From positions 1 through 15,961 of the forward strand of contig DIGA01000055.1 of assembly GCA_002419365.1 (NCBI GenBank): a DNA stretch of 15,961 nucleotides, read 5' to 3'. Of this stretch, positions 1 through 6,644 are shown one piece after another. Both the position numbers and the translations under genes were made by a program. This stretch comes from Mageeibacillus sp. UBA5734 (GTDB taxonomy: Bacteria > Bacillota > Clostridia > Saccharofermentanales > UBA5734). Position 1 is the first letter of the stretch. Each line of letters starts with the position of its first letter. The notes under the pieces are model-generated. The model did no database searches. It was not told the origin of the DNA and saw only the letters and a list, made by a program, of their open reading frames with translations.

Positions 1-19
1 TCACGGTAATAAGCAAAGA

Positions 20-36
20 GCCCCCTTGCACGGGGC
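20..36. other. GC-rich inverted repeat upstream of the carA promoter
   Basis: GCCCC (20-24) and GGGGC (32-36) form a 5-bp hairpin with a 7-nt loop. No U-tract follows on the + strand (ATTGC follows), so it is at best a poor terminator for a gene lying before the window. It ends just before the proposed -35 of carA, so an operator role is also possible. Neither role can be shown from the sequence. Confidence 0.3.
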
Positions 37-37
37 A

Positions 38-67
38 TTGCTAACACATCGCATTCCATGCTAGAAT
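38..67 (+). promoter_or_regulatory. Candidate sigma-A promoter for carA
   Basis: TTGCTA (38-43) and TAGAAT (62-67) are separated by 18 bp, a good match to the housekeeping -35/-10 consensus. Transcription would start around 73-76, giving a leader of about 70 nt before the carA start at 144. Confidence 0.55.
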
Positions 68-86
68 AGATCGCCTGAACGCATAG

Positions 87-124
87 GACGATTTGGCTCG
101 ATTCGGGCGAAGTCGTCTTTTTTT
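87..124 (+). terminator. Leader terminator (attenuator) in front of carA
   Basis: The arms 87-97 and 107-117 pair as GACGATTTGGC with GCGAAGTCGTC (one G-G mismatch, one G-U pair), with a 9-nt loop, followed at once by seven Ts (118-124). This is a textbook intrinsic terminator. It lies between the predicted promoter and the strong ribosome binding site of carA (AAGGAGGT, 132-139), so it should act as an attenuator. A small alternative hairpin at 74-87 (stem CCTG/TAGG, loop AACGCA) overlaps its 5' arm. No PyrR-type anti-antiterminator consensus was recognised. Confidence 0.65.
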
Positions 125-143
125 CATACTCAAGGAGGTCCCT

Positions 144-1322
144 ATGAAAAAGGCCTATCTGATCCTCGAAGACGGCAGTGTTTTCCCGGGCGAGCGCTTT
201 GGCTCACCACGCGAAGTGATTTGCGAGATGGTATTCAACACCGGCTTGACGGGCTATCTCGAATTGCTGACAGATGCCTCTTACGCCGGCCAGGGGATCG
301 TGATGTCCTCGCCGATCATCGGTAATTACGGCGTTTTCACCGAACAGAGTGAGTCAGACCGGCCTTGGGCTGACGCGCTGATCGTTCGTGACTTGACCCA
401 CATCATCGGTGACGCCCGCGATGCGGAAGATCTCAACGATTATCTGGTTCGCCACGACATCCCCGCGATCAGTGGCGTCGACACCCGGACCCTGACCCTG
501 ACCCTGCGGGAAAAGGGCACCATGAATGGCATGATCACGGCTGGTGAGGACTACAACCTGGCGGACTGCCTCAAGCGGATCCACGCCCATACCAACCACT
601 GCCCTGTCGCCCGGGTCAGTCGTAAAACCGCCAAAACCTATCCAGCAGGTTCTTTCGGCCGCATCAACCGCGAGCCTGGCATGAGCCTCCCGGCGGACGC
701 CCTCAACGAGATTCCCTTCGAGGTCGATGCAGCCATCCCGGCGAAATACCGCATCGCCATGCTCGACTTCGGCCTCAAGCAGAACATTGTCTGGAACTTG
801 ACCCAGCGCGGCTGTGAAGTCACGGTCTATCCCTGGGACACTCCAGCTGCCACCATCCTCGCAGCCAAGCCAGATGGCATCATGCTGTCGAACGGACCCG
901 GCGACCCAGTCGACTGTGACCCGATTTTGCCCAATATCCGCGCCCTGTATGAGTCCGGCGTGGTCGTCTTTGGCATTTGCCTGGGCCATCAGCTGGTCGC
1001 CCTGGCAACCGGTGCCAAGACAAGAAAACTTAAATATGGTCATCGCGGTATCAATCATCCGGTCAAGGACCTCGCGGCGGACCGTGTTTACATCACGTCG
1101 CAGAACCATGGCTATGTCGTCATCGACGATACGGTCGATCCGGCGATTGCCACCGTCAGCCACATTCATGTCAATGATGGTTCCAACGAAGGCCTGCGCT
1201 ATACGAAATACCCGGTCGCGACCGTCCAATACCACCCGGAAGGTGCCCCAGGCCCGCAGGATTCGGAATACCTGTTTGACGAATTCCTGTCCCGGATCGA
1301 CCAGCTGCGCGGCCGCGCCTGA
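144..1322 (+). CDS. carA: Carbamoyl-phosphate synthase small (glutaminase) subunit
   Basis: This subunit hydrolyses glutamine and passes ammonia to the large subunit CarB, which makes carbamoyl phosphate for pyrimidine and arginine synthesis in the cytoplasm. The 392-residue product has the usual family length. The N-terminal CPSase_sm_chain domain covers about residues 1-150 (ILEDGSVFPGERFG near the start, SGVDTRTLT at 110-118). A class I glutamine amidotransferase domain covers about 200-385, with the nucleophile Cys279 in FGICLGHQ and His364/Glu366 in QYHPE. The start at 144 is chosen over an in-frame ATG at 93 because AAGGAGGT (132-139) sits just upstream and the family N-terminus (MKKAYLILEDG) begins there. 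murT follows after 9 bp. No carB lies next to it, which is unusual because carA and carB are normally adjacent. A leader terminator suggests attenuation control. Confidence 0.97.
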   Translation: MKKAYLILEDGSVFPGERFGSPREVICEMVFNTGLTGYLELLTDASYAGQGIVMSSPIIGNYGVFTEQSESDRPWADALIVRDLTHIIGDARDAEDLNDYLVRHDIPAISGVDTRTLTLTLREKGTMNGMITAGEDYNLADCLKRIHAHTNHCPVARVSRKTAKTYPAGSFGRINREPGMSLPADALNEIPFEVDAAIPAKYRIAMLDFGLKQNIVWNLTQRGCEVTVYPWDTPAATILAAKPDGIMLSNGPGDPVDCDPILPNIRALYESGVVVFGICLGHQLVALATGAKTRKLKYGHRGINHPVKDLAADRVYITSQNHGYVVIDDTVDPAIATVSHIHVNDGSNEGLRYTKYPVATVQYHPEGAPGPQDSEYLFDEFLSRIDQLRGRA

Positions 1323-1331
1323 GCGCTGACC

Positions 1332-2786
1332 ATGCCTGGCTTGTTCCGGTCCCGCCTGACCTTTCGTGAACGCGCGCGCGCCAGCCTGGCTATCCAGACG
1401 GGCCGCGCGCTTACTTTTCTCCTGCGCAGTCTCGGCCGAGGTGCAACCGCCCTGCCAGGGAAGGCAGCCCTGGCCGTGGACCCGTTGCTTTTGAAACGCC
1501 TCACAGCCGGCCGGACCGTCTATCTGGTCACGGGCACCAATGGCAAAACCACGACGGTACGGATCCTCTGCTCGATCCTGGAAGCACTCGGCACGCCGGT
1601 GATCACCAATCCGTCTGGCGCCAATCTGGATTCAGGCCTGACCACCACCCTGCTCGACCACTTGCCTCTGCTGCGCCAGAAAACAACCGGCGAGAACGAC
1701 GTGGCGATCGTCTTCGAAATTGATGAAGCTTTCTTTGCCAAGCTAGCTGCTTCTCTGGGTCCGAGCATCTGCGTGGTGACCAATTTTTTCCGTGACCAGT
1801 TGGACCGTTATGGCGAACTGGCCCACACCCGGGATCTGATCGCCAAAGGTCTGGCTGACAGTTCCGCCCGGGTGGTTCTGTGTGCCGATGACTCCCTGTG
1901 CGCTTCCCTGTCCCGTGGTCGCGAGGATCAATGCCTCTTTTTCGGCTTGGACCAGCAAGCGATGCAGGATGGACCTTCCGGCGCCGTCACAGAATCTGCC
2001 TTCTGCACCTTCTGCGGTACCCGCTACCAGTACCAGGCCCATGCCTATGGCCATCTCGGCCATTTCACCTGTCCGGATTGCGGTTTCACCCGGCCGCAGC
2101 CTGACCTGTCCTTTGCCCCTGCGGCGCCACTGTCCCATGAAACGCAGACCAGACCCGATGAAAAAAGCGAACCCCAGACCTTGCGCTTCCAATACCACGG
2201 GCAAACAATCCTTGCCGAGCTGGCGATCCCCGGCTTGCACAATGGGTACAACGCCTCGGCTGCCTTGCTGGCAGCCATTGCCGGTGGACAGCCCTTCGCC
2301 CCAGCTGCTGGAGCGATGGGCCAGGCCCGCGCAGCTTTTGGCCGGATGGAGCGATTCGCGGTAGGCGAGCGCGAAGTCTGCCTGATCCTGGTCAAAAATC
2401 CAGTCGGCATGGACCGGGCACTCGATTTTGTCAGCCAAGCCAAGGATTTTGGGGCAGCCATGTTGCTGCTAAATGCCAATGATCCGGATGGCCGGGATGT
2501 GTCCTGGATCTGGGATGTTGATTTTGAGACCCATCTGCTGCCTGGCCGGCTGGGCCTATCTGGCATCCGGGCAGCAGACCTGGCCCTGCGCCTGAATTAT
2601 GCCGGCAAGATTGCCAGCGAGCTCGAGGTCGACTCAGACACTCTGGCTTTGTTCGACCGCCAGCTCGCCCTGTGTCCGCCAGGCACTTGCCTCTATGTGT
2701 TGCCCAATTACACGGCGATGCTCGACCTGAGGGCCAGTCTTGCCAAGCGCTATCAGTTGCGCGAATTCTGGCGCAAAGGAGGCTAA
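1332..2786 (+). CDS. murT: Lipid II isoglutaminyl synthase, Mur-ligase subunit MurT
   Basis: Together with GatD, MurT amidates the alpha-carboxyl of D-Glu at position 2 of the lipid II stem peptide, giving D-isoglutamine at the inner face of the membrane. The 484-residue protein has the Mur ligase ATP loop GTNGKTTT (68-75), the central-domain motif FEIDEAFF (128-135), and TNFFRDQLDRYGEL at 150-163. A four-cysteine zinc ribbon (Cys225, Cys228, Cys247, Cys250) is inserted in the central domain and is diagnostic for MurT over MurE/MurF. The C-terminal DUF1727 (MurT_C) domain holds the Asp-rich segment DVSWIWDVDFE (389-399), the region reported to complete the GatD catalytic triad. The gene starts 9 bp after carA without a clear Shine-Dalgarno, suggesting translational coupling. 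gatD starts 5 bp after its stop. Confidence 0.95.
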   Translation: MPGLFRSRLTFRERARASLAIQTGRALTFLLRSLGRGATALPGKAALAVDPLLLKRLTAGRTVYLVTGTNGKTTTVRILCSILEALGTPVITNPSGANLDSGLTTTLLDHLPLLRQKTTGENDVAIVFEIDEAFFAKLAASLGPSICVVTNFFRDQLDRYGELAHTRDLIAKGLADSSARVVLCADDSLCASLSRGREDQCLFFGLDQQAMQDGPSGAVTESAFCTFCGTRYQYQAHAYGHLGHFTCPDCGFTRPQPDLSFAPAAPLSHETQTRPDEKSEPQTLRFQYHGQTILAELAIPGLHNGYNASAALLAAIAGGQPFAPAAGAMGQARAAFGRMERFAVGEREVCLILVKNPVGMDRALDFVSQAKDFGAAMLLLNANDPDGRDVSWIWDVDFETHLLPGRLGLSGIRAADLALRLNYAGKIASELEVDSDTLALFDRQLALCPPGTCLYVLPNYTAMLDLRASLAKRYQLREFWRKGG

Positions 2787-2791
2787 CCCGC

Positions 2792-3532
2792 ATGGAACTG
2801 AGAATCTGTCACTTGTACCCTGATTTGCTCAACCTTTACGGCGACCGTGGCAACCTGATCACGCTCCGGCAGCGCTGCCAGTGGCGCGGAATCGATTGCA
2901 CGATCACACCTGTCAGCCTGGGCGATTCATTTGCTGCCAGTGACTATGACCTGGTTTTCATGGGTGGTGGCCAGGATTACGAGCAAAATCTTCTCTACGA
3001 AGATCTGATCGAACAAAAAGGTGATGCCATCCGGGCGGCGGTCGAGGATGGCCTGGTGTTCCTGTGCATTTGCGGCGGGTACCAGCTGATGGGGCGCTAC
3101 TATGAGGAGCAGGATGGCCACCGGATCGACGGCCTCGGTGCGATCGATGTCCGCACCATTGGCCGCCCGGATCGCCTGATCGGCAACACCATCCATGAGG
3201 CAGCCTGGCTCTCTGGACAAGGCCGTGATCCGGTCCTGGTGGGCTTTGAAAACCATTCTGGCCGCACCTATCTGGGGTCCGGTGTCCGGCCTCTGGCCAC
3301 GGTCCGCAAAGGCGGAGGCAATAACGGCGACGACAAGACAGAGGGTGCAATTTACAAGAACGTCTATTGCACGTACTCCCATGGGTCTTTTTTACCAAAA
3401 AATCCGGCCATGGCCGACCATTTGATTGAAACCGCTTTGAAAAGGCGTTATCCTGAATGTAAAGAGCTCTCGCCCCTGGATGACCAGTTGGCTGAAAATG
3501 CAAGAAAGTATCTTATAAATTGCAATTGCTGA
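2792..3532 (+). CDS. gatD: Lipid II isoglutaminyl synthase, glutamine amidotransferase subunit GatD
   Basis: GatD is the glutaminase partner of MurT and supplies ammonia for amidating lipid II. The 246-residue product is a CobB/CobQ-like (GATase_3) amidotransferase with an N-terminal LYPDLLNLYGDRGN segment (8-21) typical of GatD. The nucleophile is Cys94 in CICGGYQLMG, the same number as in Staphylococcus aureus GatD. The His is His197 in TYSHGSFLPKNP (194-205). The start at 2792 has AAGGAGG (2776-2782) at good spacing, and this site overlaps the last codons of murT. A longer in-frame start at 2672 lies deep inside murT and is not used. The immediate neighbour murT confirms the assignment as GatD and not a cobyric acid synthase. 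Confidence 0.95.
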   Translation: MELRICHLYPDLLNLYGDRGNLITLRQRCQWRGIDCTITPVSLGDSFAASDYDLVFMGGGQDYEQNLLYEDLIEQKGDAIRAAVEDGLVFLCICGGYQLMGRYYEEQDGHRIDGLGAIDVRTIGRPDRLIGNTIHEAAWLSGQGRDPVLVGFENHSGRTYLGSGVRPLATVRKGGGNNGDDKTEGAIYKNVYCTYSHGSFLPKNPAMADHLIETALKRRYPECKELSPLDDQLAENARKYLINCNC

Positions 3533-3543
3533 GGTGAGAATCC

Positions 3544-3573
3544 TTGACAGGACAACCCGTCCGCGGATACAAT
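3544..3573 (+). promoter_or_regulatory. Sigma-A promoter for glnA
   Basis: TTGACA (3544-3549, a perfect -35) and TACAAT (3568-3573) are separated by 18 bp, starting 11 bp after the gatD stop. The predicted start site is near 3580, giving a leader of about 145 nt before glnA. An inverted repeat GGAC-AACCC-GTCC (3550-3562) lies between the two hexamers and could be an operator. Confidence 0.8.
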
Positions 3574-3589
3574 AACCCTTGTTTAAAAC

Positions 3590-3603
3590 GAGCAATGGCG
3601 CTC
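3590..3603 (+). promoter_or_regulatory. Candidate ANTAR-protein target hairpin (antiterminator) in the glnA leader
   Basis: GAGC (3590-3593) and GCTC (3600-3603) enclose the hexanucleotide loop AATGGC (3594-3599), with A at loop position 1 and G at position 4. That is the signature known for RNA hairpins bound by ANTAR proteins such as EutV. The 3' arm (3600-3603) is also part of the terminator stem just downstream, so the two structures exclude each other. Known targets usually have two such hairpins in tandem. A second one is not evident here. Confidence 0.55.
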
Positions 3604-3642
3604 ATCCGGCAGGATTTCCCGTCTGCCGGGGGCGCTTTTTTT
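3597..3642 (+). terminator. Leader terminator of glnA
   Basis: The stem pairs GGCGCTC (3597-3603) with GGGCGCT (3630-3636) and CCGGCAG (3606-3612) with CTGCCGG (3623-3629). The two parts are separated by a 2-nt bulge, the loop has 10 nt, and a run of seven Ts follows (3636-3642). It lies after the glnA promoter and before its ribosome binding site, so it is an attenuator and not the end of the gatD operon alone. Confidence 0.8.
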
Positions 3643-3673
3643 GTTTGATTGCCAGCCTGTTGATTTGCACACC

Positions 3674-3690
3674 GGCCTGGACCCCGGGCC
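3674..3690 (+). other. GC-rich hairpin in the distal glnA leader
   Basis: GGCCTGG (3674-3680) pairs with CCGGGCC (3684-3690) around a 3-nt loop (one G-U pair). It ends 18 nt before the Shine-Dalgarno AAAGGAGGT (3709-3717). It could affect translation initiation or mRNA stability; no function is shown. Confidence 0.35.
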
Positions 3691-3724
3691 ATCTAGTTTG
3701 CACGAGCCAAAGGAGGTACCTGCA

Positions 3725-5056
3725 ATGAGCCTATACACCCGCGAGGACATTTTCCGCATCGTCAAAGAGCAGGATGTCCGCTTCATCCGCCTGCAATTCA
3801 CCGACATTTTCGGCACCATGAAAAATGTCTCGATCAGCTCGAGCCAGCTGGACAAGGCCCTCGATGGCATCTGCATGTTTGATGGCTCCGCGATCGAAGG
3901 CTTCACCCGGGTCGAGGAATCCGACATGTACCTGGAACCTGACCTGGACTCGTTCCTGATCTTCCCCTGGCGGCCGCAGCAAGGCAAAGTGGCCCGCTTG
4001 GTCTGTGATCTTAAGACGCTCGAAGGCAAGACCTTTGCCGGCGACCCACGCCAGATCCTCAGAAAAGTTGTCCGCCAGGCCGAAGAGATGGGTTACATCT
4101 TCAACGTGGGTCCGGAGTGCGAATTTTTCCTGTTCAACACCGATGACCAGGGCAATCCCACCACCCAGACCAACGACACCGGTTCCTATTTCGATCTCGA
4201 ACCGCTCGGCCAAGGCGAAGATGTCCGGCGGGAAATTGTCCTGGCCCTGGAGGAAATGGGCTTTGAAGTCGAAGCCTCGCATCATGAGGTTGCCCCCGGC
4301 CAGCATGAAATCGACTTCCGCTTTGATGAAGCGGTTGCTGCAGCCGACCGCCTGATGACGTTCAAGCAAGCGGTCAAAACAATCGCCCGGCGTTATGGCA
4401 TGCACGCGACCTTCATGCCCAAACCCATCGCCAAAGTCAGCGGCTCTGGCTTGCACACCAACATGTCGCTGTTCCAGAACGGCGTCAATGTGCTGCATGA
4501 CCCCTCCGATCCGGAAGGCTTGTCCAAGATCGCGCGTTATTTTATCGGGGGACTGCTGGAGCACATGCGCGGCATCACGGCAATTGCCAATCCGCTGGTC
4601 AACTCCTACAAGCGCTTTGTACCCGGATTTGAAGCGCCCTGCAACATCTCCTGGTCGCTGCACAACAGAAGTCCGCTGATCCGCATCCCGGCTATCCGCG
4701 GAGAAAACACCCGCATTGAGCTCAGAAGCCCTGACCCGGCCAGCAACCCTTACCTGCTGTTTGCTGCCTGTCTCGCCGCTGGTCTCGATGGCATCCGCCG
4801 CCAGCTCGACCCGGGCCCCTCGCTCAATACCAATTTTTACGCCATGAATGCCGAAGAACGCGCAGCCCGCAAAATCAAGGACCTGCCCATGAGTCTGCAG
4901 GAGGCTCTCGACGAGCTGGAAAAAGATACGCTCATGCACGACGTCCTGGGTGAACATGTGATGGAAAAATACATCGCATCCAAGCGCAAGGAGTGGGGCG
5001 ATTATCGCAAAGTGGTCACCCAGTGGGAAATCGACCAGTACCTGCGCCAGTATTGA
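3725..5056 (+). CDS. glnA: Glutamine synthetase, type I-alpha
   Basis: GlnA is the ATP-dependent ligase joining ammonia and glutamate to give glutamine, the main ammonium-assimilation step. It is a cytoplasmic dodecamer. The 443-residue product matches the I-alpha class and lacks the I-beta insertion and the adenylylation segment. Visible motifs are DGSAIEGFTR (53-62), GPECEFFLF (129-137), the metal-ligand region around Glu131, Glu133, Glu188 and Glu195, SGSGLHTNMSLF (239-250) with His244, the flap region NPLVNSYKR (289-297), and NRSPLIRIP (314-322). Arg62 matches the arginine linked to glutamine feedback inhibition in Bacillus subtilis GlnA. The start at 3725 is fixed by AAAGGAGGT (3709-3717); an in-frame ATG at 3641 lies in the terminator U-tract region and is rejected. 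The upstream leader terminator and the ANTAR gene 66 bp downstream point to antitermination control. Confidence 0.98.
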   Translation: MSLYTREDIFRIVKEQDVRFIRLQFTDIFGTMKNVSISSSQLDKALDGICMFDGSAIEGFTRVEESDMYLEPDLDSFLIFPWRPQQGKVARLVCDLKTLEGKTFAGDPRQILRKVVRQAEEMGYIFNVGPECEFFLFNTDDQGNPTTQTNDTGSYFDLEPLGQGEDVRREIVLALEEMGFEVEASHHEVAPGQHEIDFRFDEAVAAADRLMTFKQAVKTIARRYGMHATFMPKPIAKVSGSGLHTNMSLFQNGVNVLHDPSDPEGLSKIARYFIGGLLEHMRGITAIANPLVNSYKRFVPGFEAPCNISWSLHNRSPLIRIPAIRGENTRIELRSPDPASNPYLLFAACLAAGLDGIRRQLDPGPSLNTNFYAMNAEERAARKIKDLPMSLQEALDELEKDTLMHDVLGEHVMEKYIASKRKEWGDYRKVVTQWEIDQYLRQY

Positions 5057-5122
5057 CTATTTGAAACAGGGGTCCTGAACCCGCTACCAGAATAAGTTCC
5101 TCAAGAAAGGGGGTGCCGCTTC

Positions 5123-5713
5123 GTGCGCAGTGTGATCATTGCCCATCCCGACCATGACATGGCCGGCAAATTGCACCAGCTGCTGCGCAGCCGCGGCCTT
5201 CCTGTCCTGGGTGTTGCCACCAGCGGCGCGCATGTCCTGCAACAAGCCGCCCACTGTGACGAGGGTGGCGTGGTCATCTGCCCATTCCGGCTCCACGATA
5301 TGTCGGCCAATGAAATCCGCCGCCTGCTCGATCCAGCCAGTGACCTGCTGGTCCTGGTCAATGCCAGCCAGATCAGCCAAGTATACGGCGCAGGGATCTA
5401 CACCCTGGTCCAGCCTTTTTCCGGCCAGGATATCCTCGATGCTGCCAGTGGCCTGCTCGAGCACCAGCTGCCGCAGATCCTGCAACAGCCGACGGAAGAA
5501 TTGCGCTACGGACAGCCTCAGGTCAGTTCATCTGCCCAGGATAAAACGGCAACGAACCGCAGCAGCGAGGAGCAACAGATCCTCGAGCGCGCCAAAGCCT
5601 TCCTGATGCAGCGCAAGCACATGACCGAGCCGGAAGCGCACCGGTTCCTGCAGAAGCGCAGCATGGAGTCCGGCATCCGGATTGTCGAACTGGCCAAACG
5701 CCTGTTACAATAG
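5123..5713 (+). CDS. ANTAR-domain antiterminator with degenerate receiver domain (NitR-like)
   Basis: This is a probable RNA-binding antitermination regulator of glnA. Of 196 residues, about 1-115 resemble a response-regulator receiver domain. About 147-196 form an ANTAR domain (ERAKAFLMQRKHMTE at 155-169, EAHRFLQKRSMESG at 171-184, VELAKRLL at the end). The receiver lacks the phosphorylatable Asp: the third strand ends VVICPFRL (50-57), Cys-Pro where Asp is expected. The usual Lys before Pro is Gln97 (VQPFS). The linker (122-150) is polar and Ser/Gln/Glu-rich. The start is GTG at 5123, preceded by AAAGGGGG (5106-5113). The gene follows glnA by 66 bp with no terminator seen between them. A known parallel is NitR, encoded downstream of glnA in solventogenic clostridia. 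RNA target and ligand are inferred. Confidence 0.88.
   Translation: MRSVIIAHPDHDMAGKLHQLLRSRGLPVLGVATSGAHVLQQAAHCDEGGVVICPFRLHDMSANEIRRLLDPASDLLVLVNASQISQVYGAGIYTLVQPFSGQDILDAASGLLEHQLPQILQQPTEELRYGQPQVSSSAQDKTATNRSSEEQQILERAKAFLMQRKHMTEPEAHRFLQKRSMESGIRIVELAKRLLQ
5682..5711 (+). promoter_or_regulatory. Candidate promoter for dapF-dapL inside the end of the ANTAR gene
   Basis: TTGTCG (5682-5687) and TACAAT (5706-5711) are 18 bp apart, with a TG one base before the -10 (an extended -10). They overlap the last codons of the ANTAR gene. Transcription would start near 5718. The leader contains two TTGCAA copies (5716-5721 and 5739-5744), the second running into the dapF Shine-Dalgarno. Confidence 0.5.
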
Positions 5714-5761
5714 TTTTGCAAGTGACCCGATGAAAAGTTGCAAGGAGGCATCTTTGACACC

Positions 5762-6616
5762 ATGATTGGAAAAAATATGCTCGTCTTCACCAAAATGCAT
5801 GGTGCAGGCAATGACTATATCTACATCAATGCCATCGCCCAGCCGGTCGCTGATCCGGAAAACCTGGCCGTCCGCCTGTCGGACCGCCATTTCGGCATCG
5901 GTGGTGACGGCATCGTCCTGATCAAGCCCTCCCGGACCGCCGACTTTTTCATGGACATGTACAACGCTGACGGCTCACGCGGTAAAATGTGTGGCAATGC
6001 CATCCGCTGCGTCGCCAAATACGTCCATGACCGCCGCCTCACCGACAAGACAACGCTGGAAATCGAGACCCTCAGTGGCATCAAGACGCTGGAGCTCCAC
6101 CTCGATGACAACCGCCAGGTGGCCACCGTCACGGTCAATATGGGCGCTCCGGTTTTTGCACCGGACCAGATCCCTGTCCGCTTTGCCGGCGAAAAAATGA
6201 TTGAGGCCCCCGTTGAGGTCGACGGACAGACCTATAAGCTCACATCGGTCTCCATGGGCAATCCACACACGGTGATTTTCACGACCGGCGTCAAAGACCT
6301 CGACCTCGCCCGCATCGGACCTTCGTTCGAACATCTGCCGATTTTCCCGGACCGCGTCAATACGGAATTTTGCGAAGTCATCGACCGCCAGACGCTGCGC
6401 ATGCGCGTCTGGGAGCGCGGCTCCGGCGAAACCCTTGCCTGTGGCACCGGGGCCTGTGCGACCCTCGCCGCAGCCGTTGTTACCGGACGATCTGACCGCA
6501 AGGCCAGGCTTGAGCTGACCGGCGGTACCCTGGACATCGAATGGGACGAGGTGAGCAATGACATCTTCATGACCGGTCCGGCCGAATTCGTTTTCGACGG
6601 CACGGTCAACCTGTAA
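5762..6616 (+). CDS. dapF: Diaminopimelate epimerase
   Basis: DapF converts LL-diaminopimelate to meso-diaminopimelate, the lysine precursor and peptidoglycan cross-linking residue. It is a cofactor-independent two-base racemase. With the ATG at 5762 the product is 284 residues, the family norm. It shows TKMHGAGNDYI (10-20), the first catalytic cysteine Cys77 in GKMCGNAIRC, and the second, Cys227, in LACGTGACA. GNPHTVIF (166-173) and ERGSGET (218-224) are further family motifs. AAGGAGG (5742-5748) lies 13 nt before this ATG, slightly long. A TTG at 5738 lies before that site, and an ATG at 5777 is also possible but would trim conserved N-terminal sequence. dapL follows after 28 bp, so the pair forms the last two steps of the aminotransferase branch. 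Confidence 0.96.
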   Translation: MIGKNMLVFTKMHGAGNDYIYINAIAQPVADPENLAVRLSDRHFGIGGDGIVLIKPSRTADFFMDMYNADGSRGKMCGNAIRCVAKYVHDRRLTDKTTLEIETLSGIKTLELHLDDNRQVATVTVNMGAPVFAPDQIPVRFAGEKMIEAPVEVDGQTYKLTSVSMGNPHTVIFTTGVKDLDLARIGPSFEHLPIFPDRVNTEFCEVIDRQTLRMRVWERGSGETLACGTGACATLAAAVVTGRSDRKARLELTGGTLDIEWDEVSNDIFMTGPAEFVFDGTVNL

Positions 6617-6644
6617 TACTGAAATACCAGTCAAGGAGCATCTC

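Noticed and set aside
68..143. PyrR-type attenuator in the carA leader
   Set aside because: The PyrR anti-antiterminator consensus was not found. Only a simple terminator and a short alternative hairpin are visible.
354..1235. Long open frame of 293 codons on the - strand
   Set aside because: It lies wholly inside carA on the opposite strand, has no family resemblance and reflects GC-rich codon bias. The similar long antisense frames over glnA (3731-4957), purA (8273-9793), guaA (10667-11527), the amidohydrolase (11974-12996) and the transporter (13653-14687) are rejected for the same reason.
2792..3532. Cobyric acid synthase-type amidotransferase
   Set aside because: The domain fold is shared, but the short length, the YGDRGN motif and the immediate MurT neighbour identify GatD.
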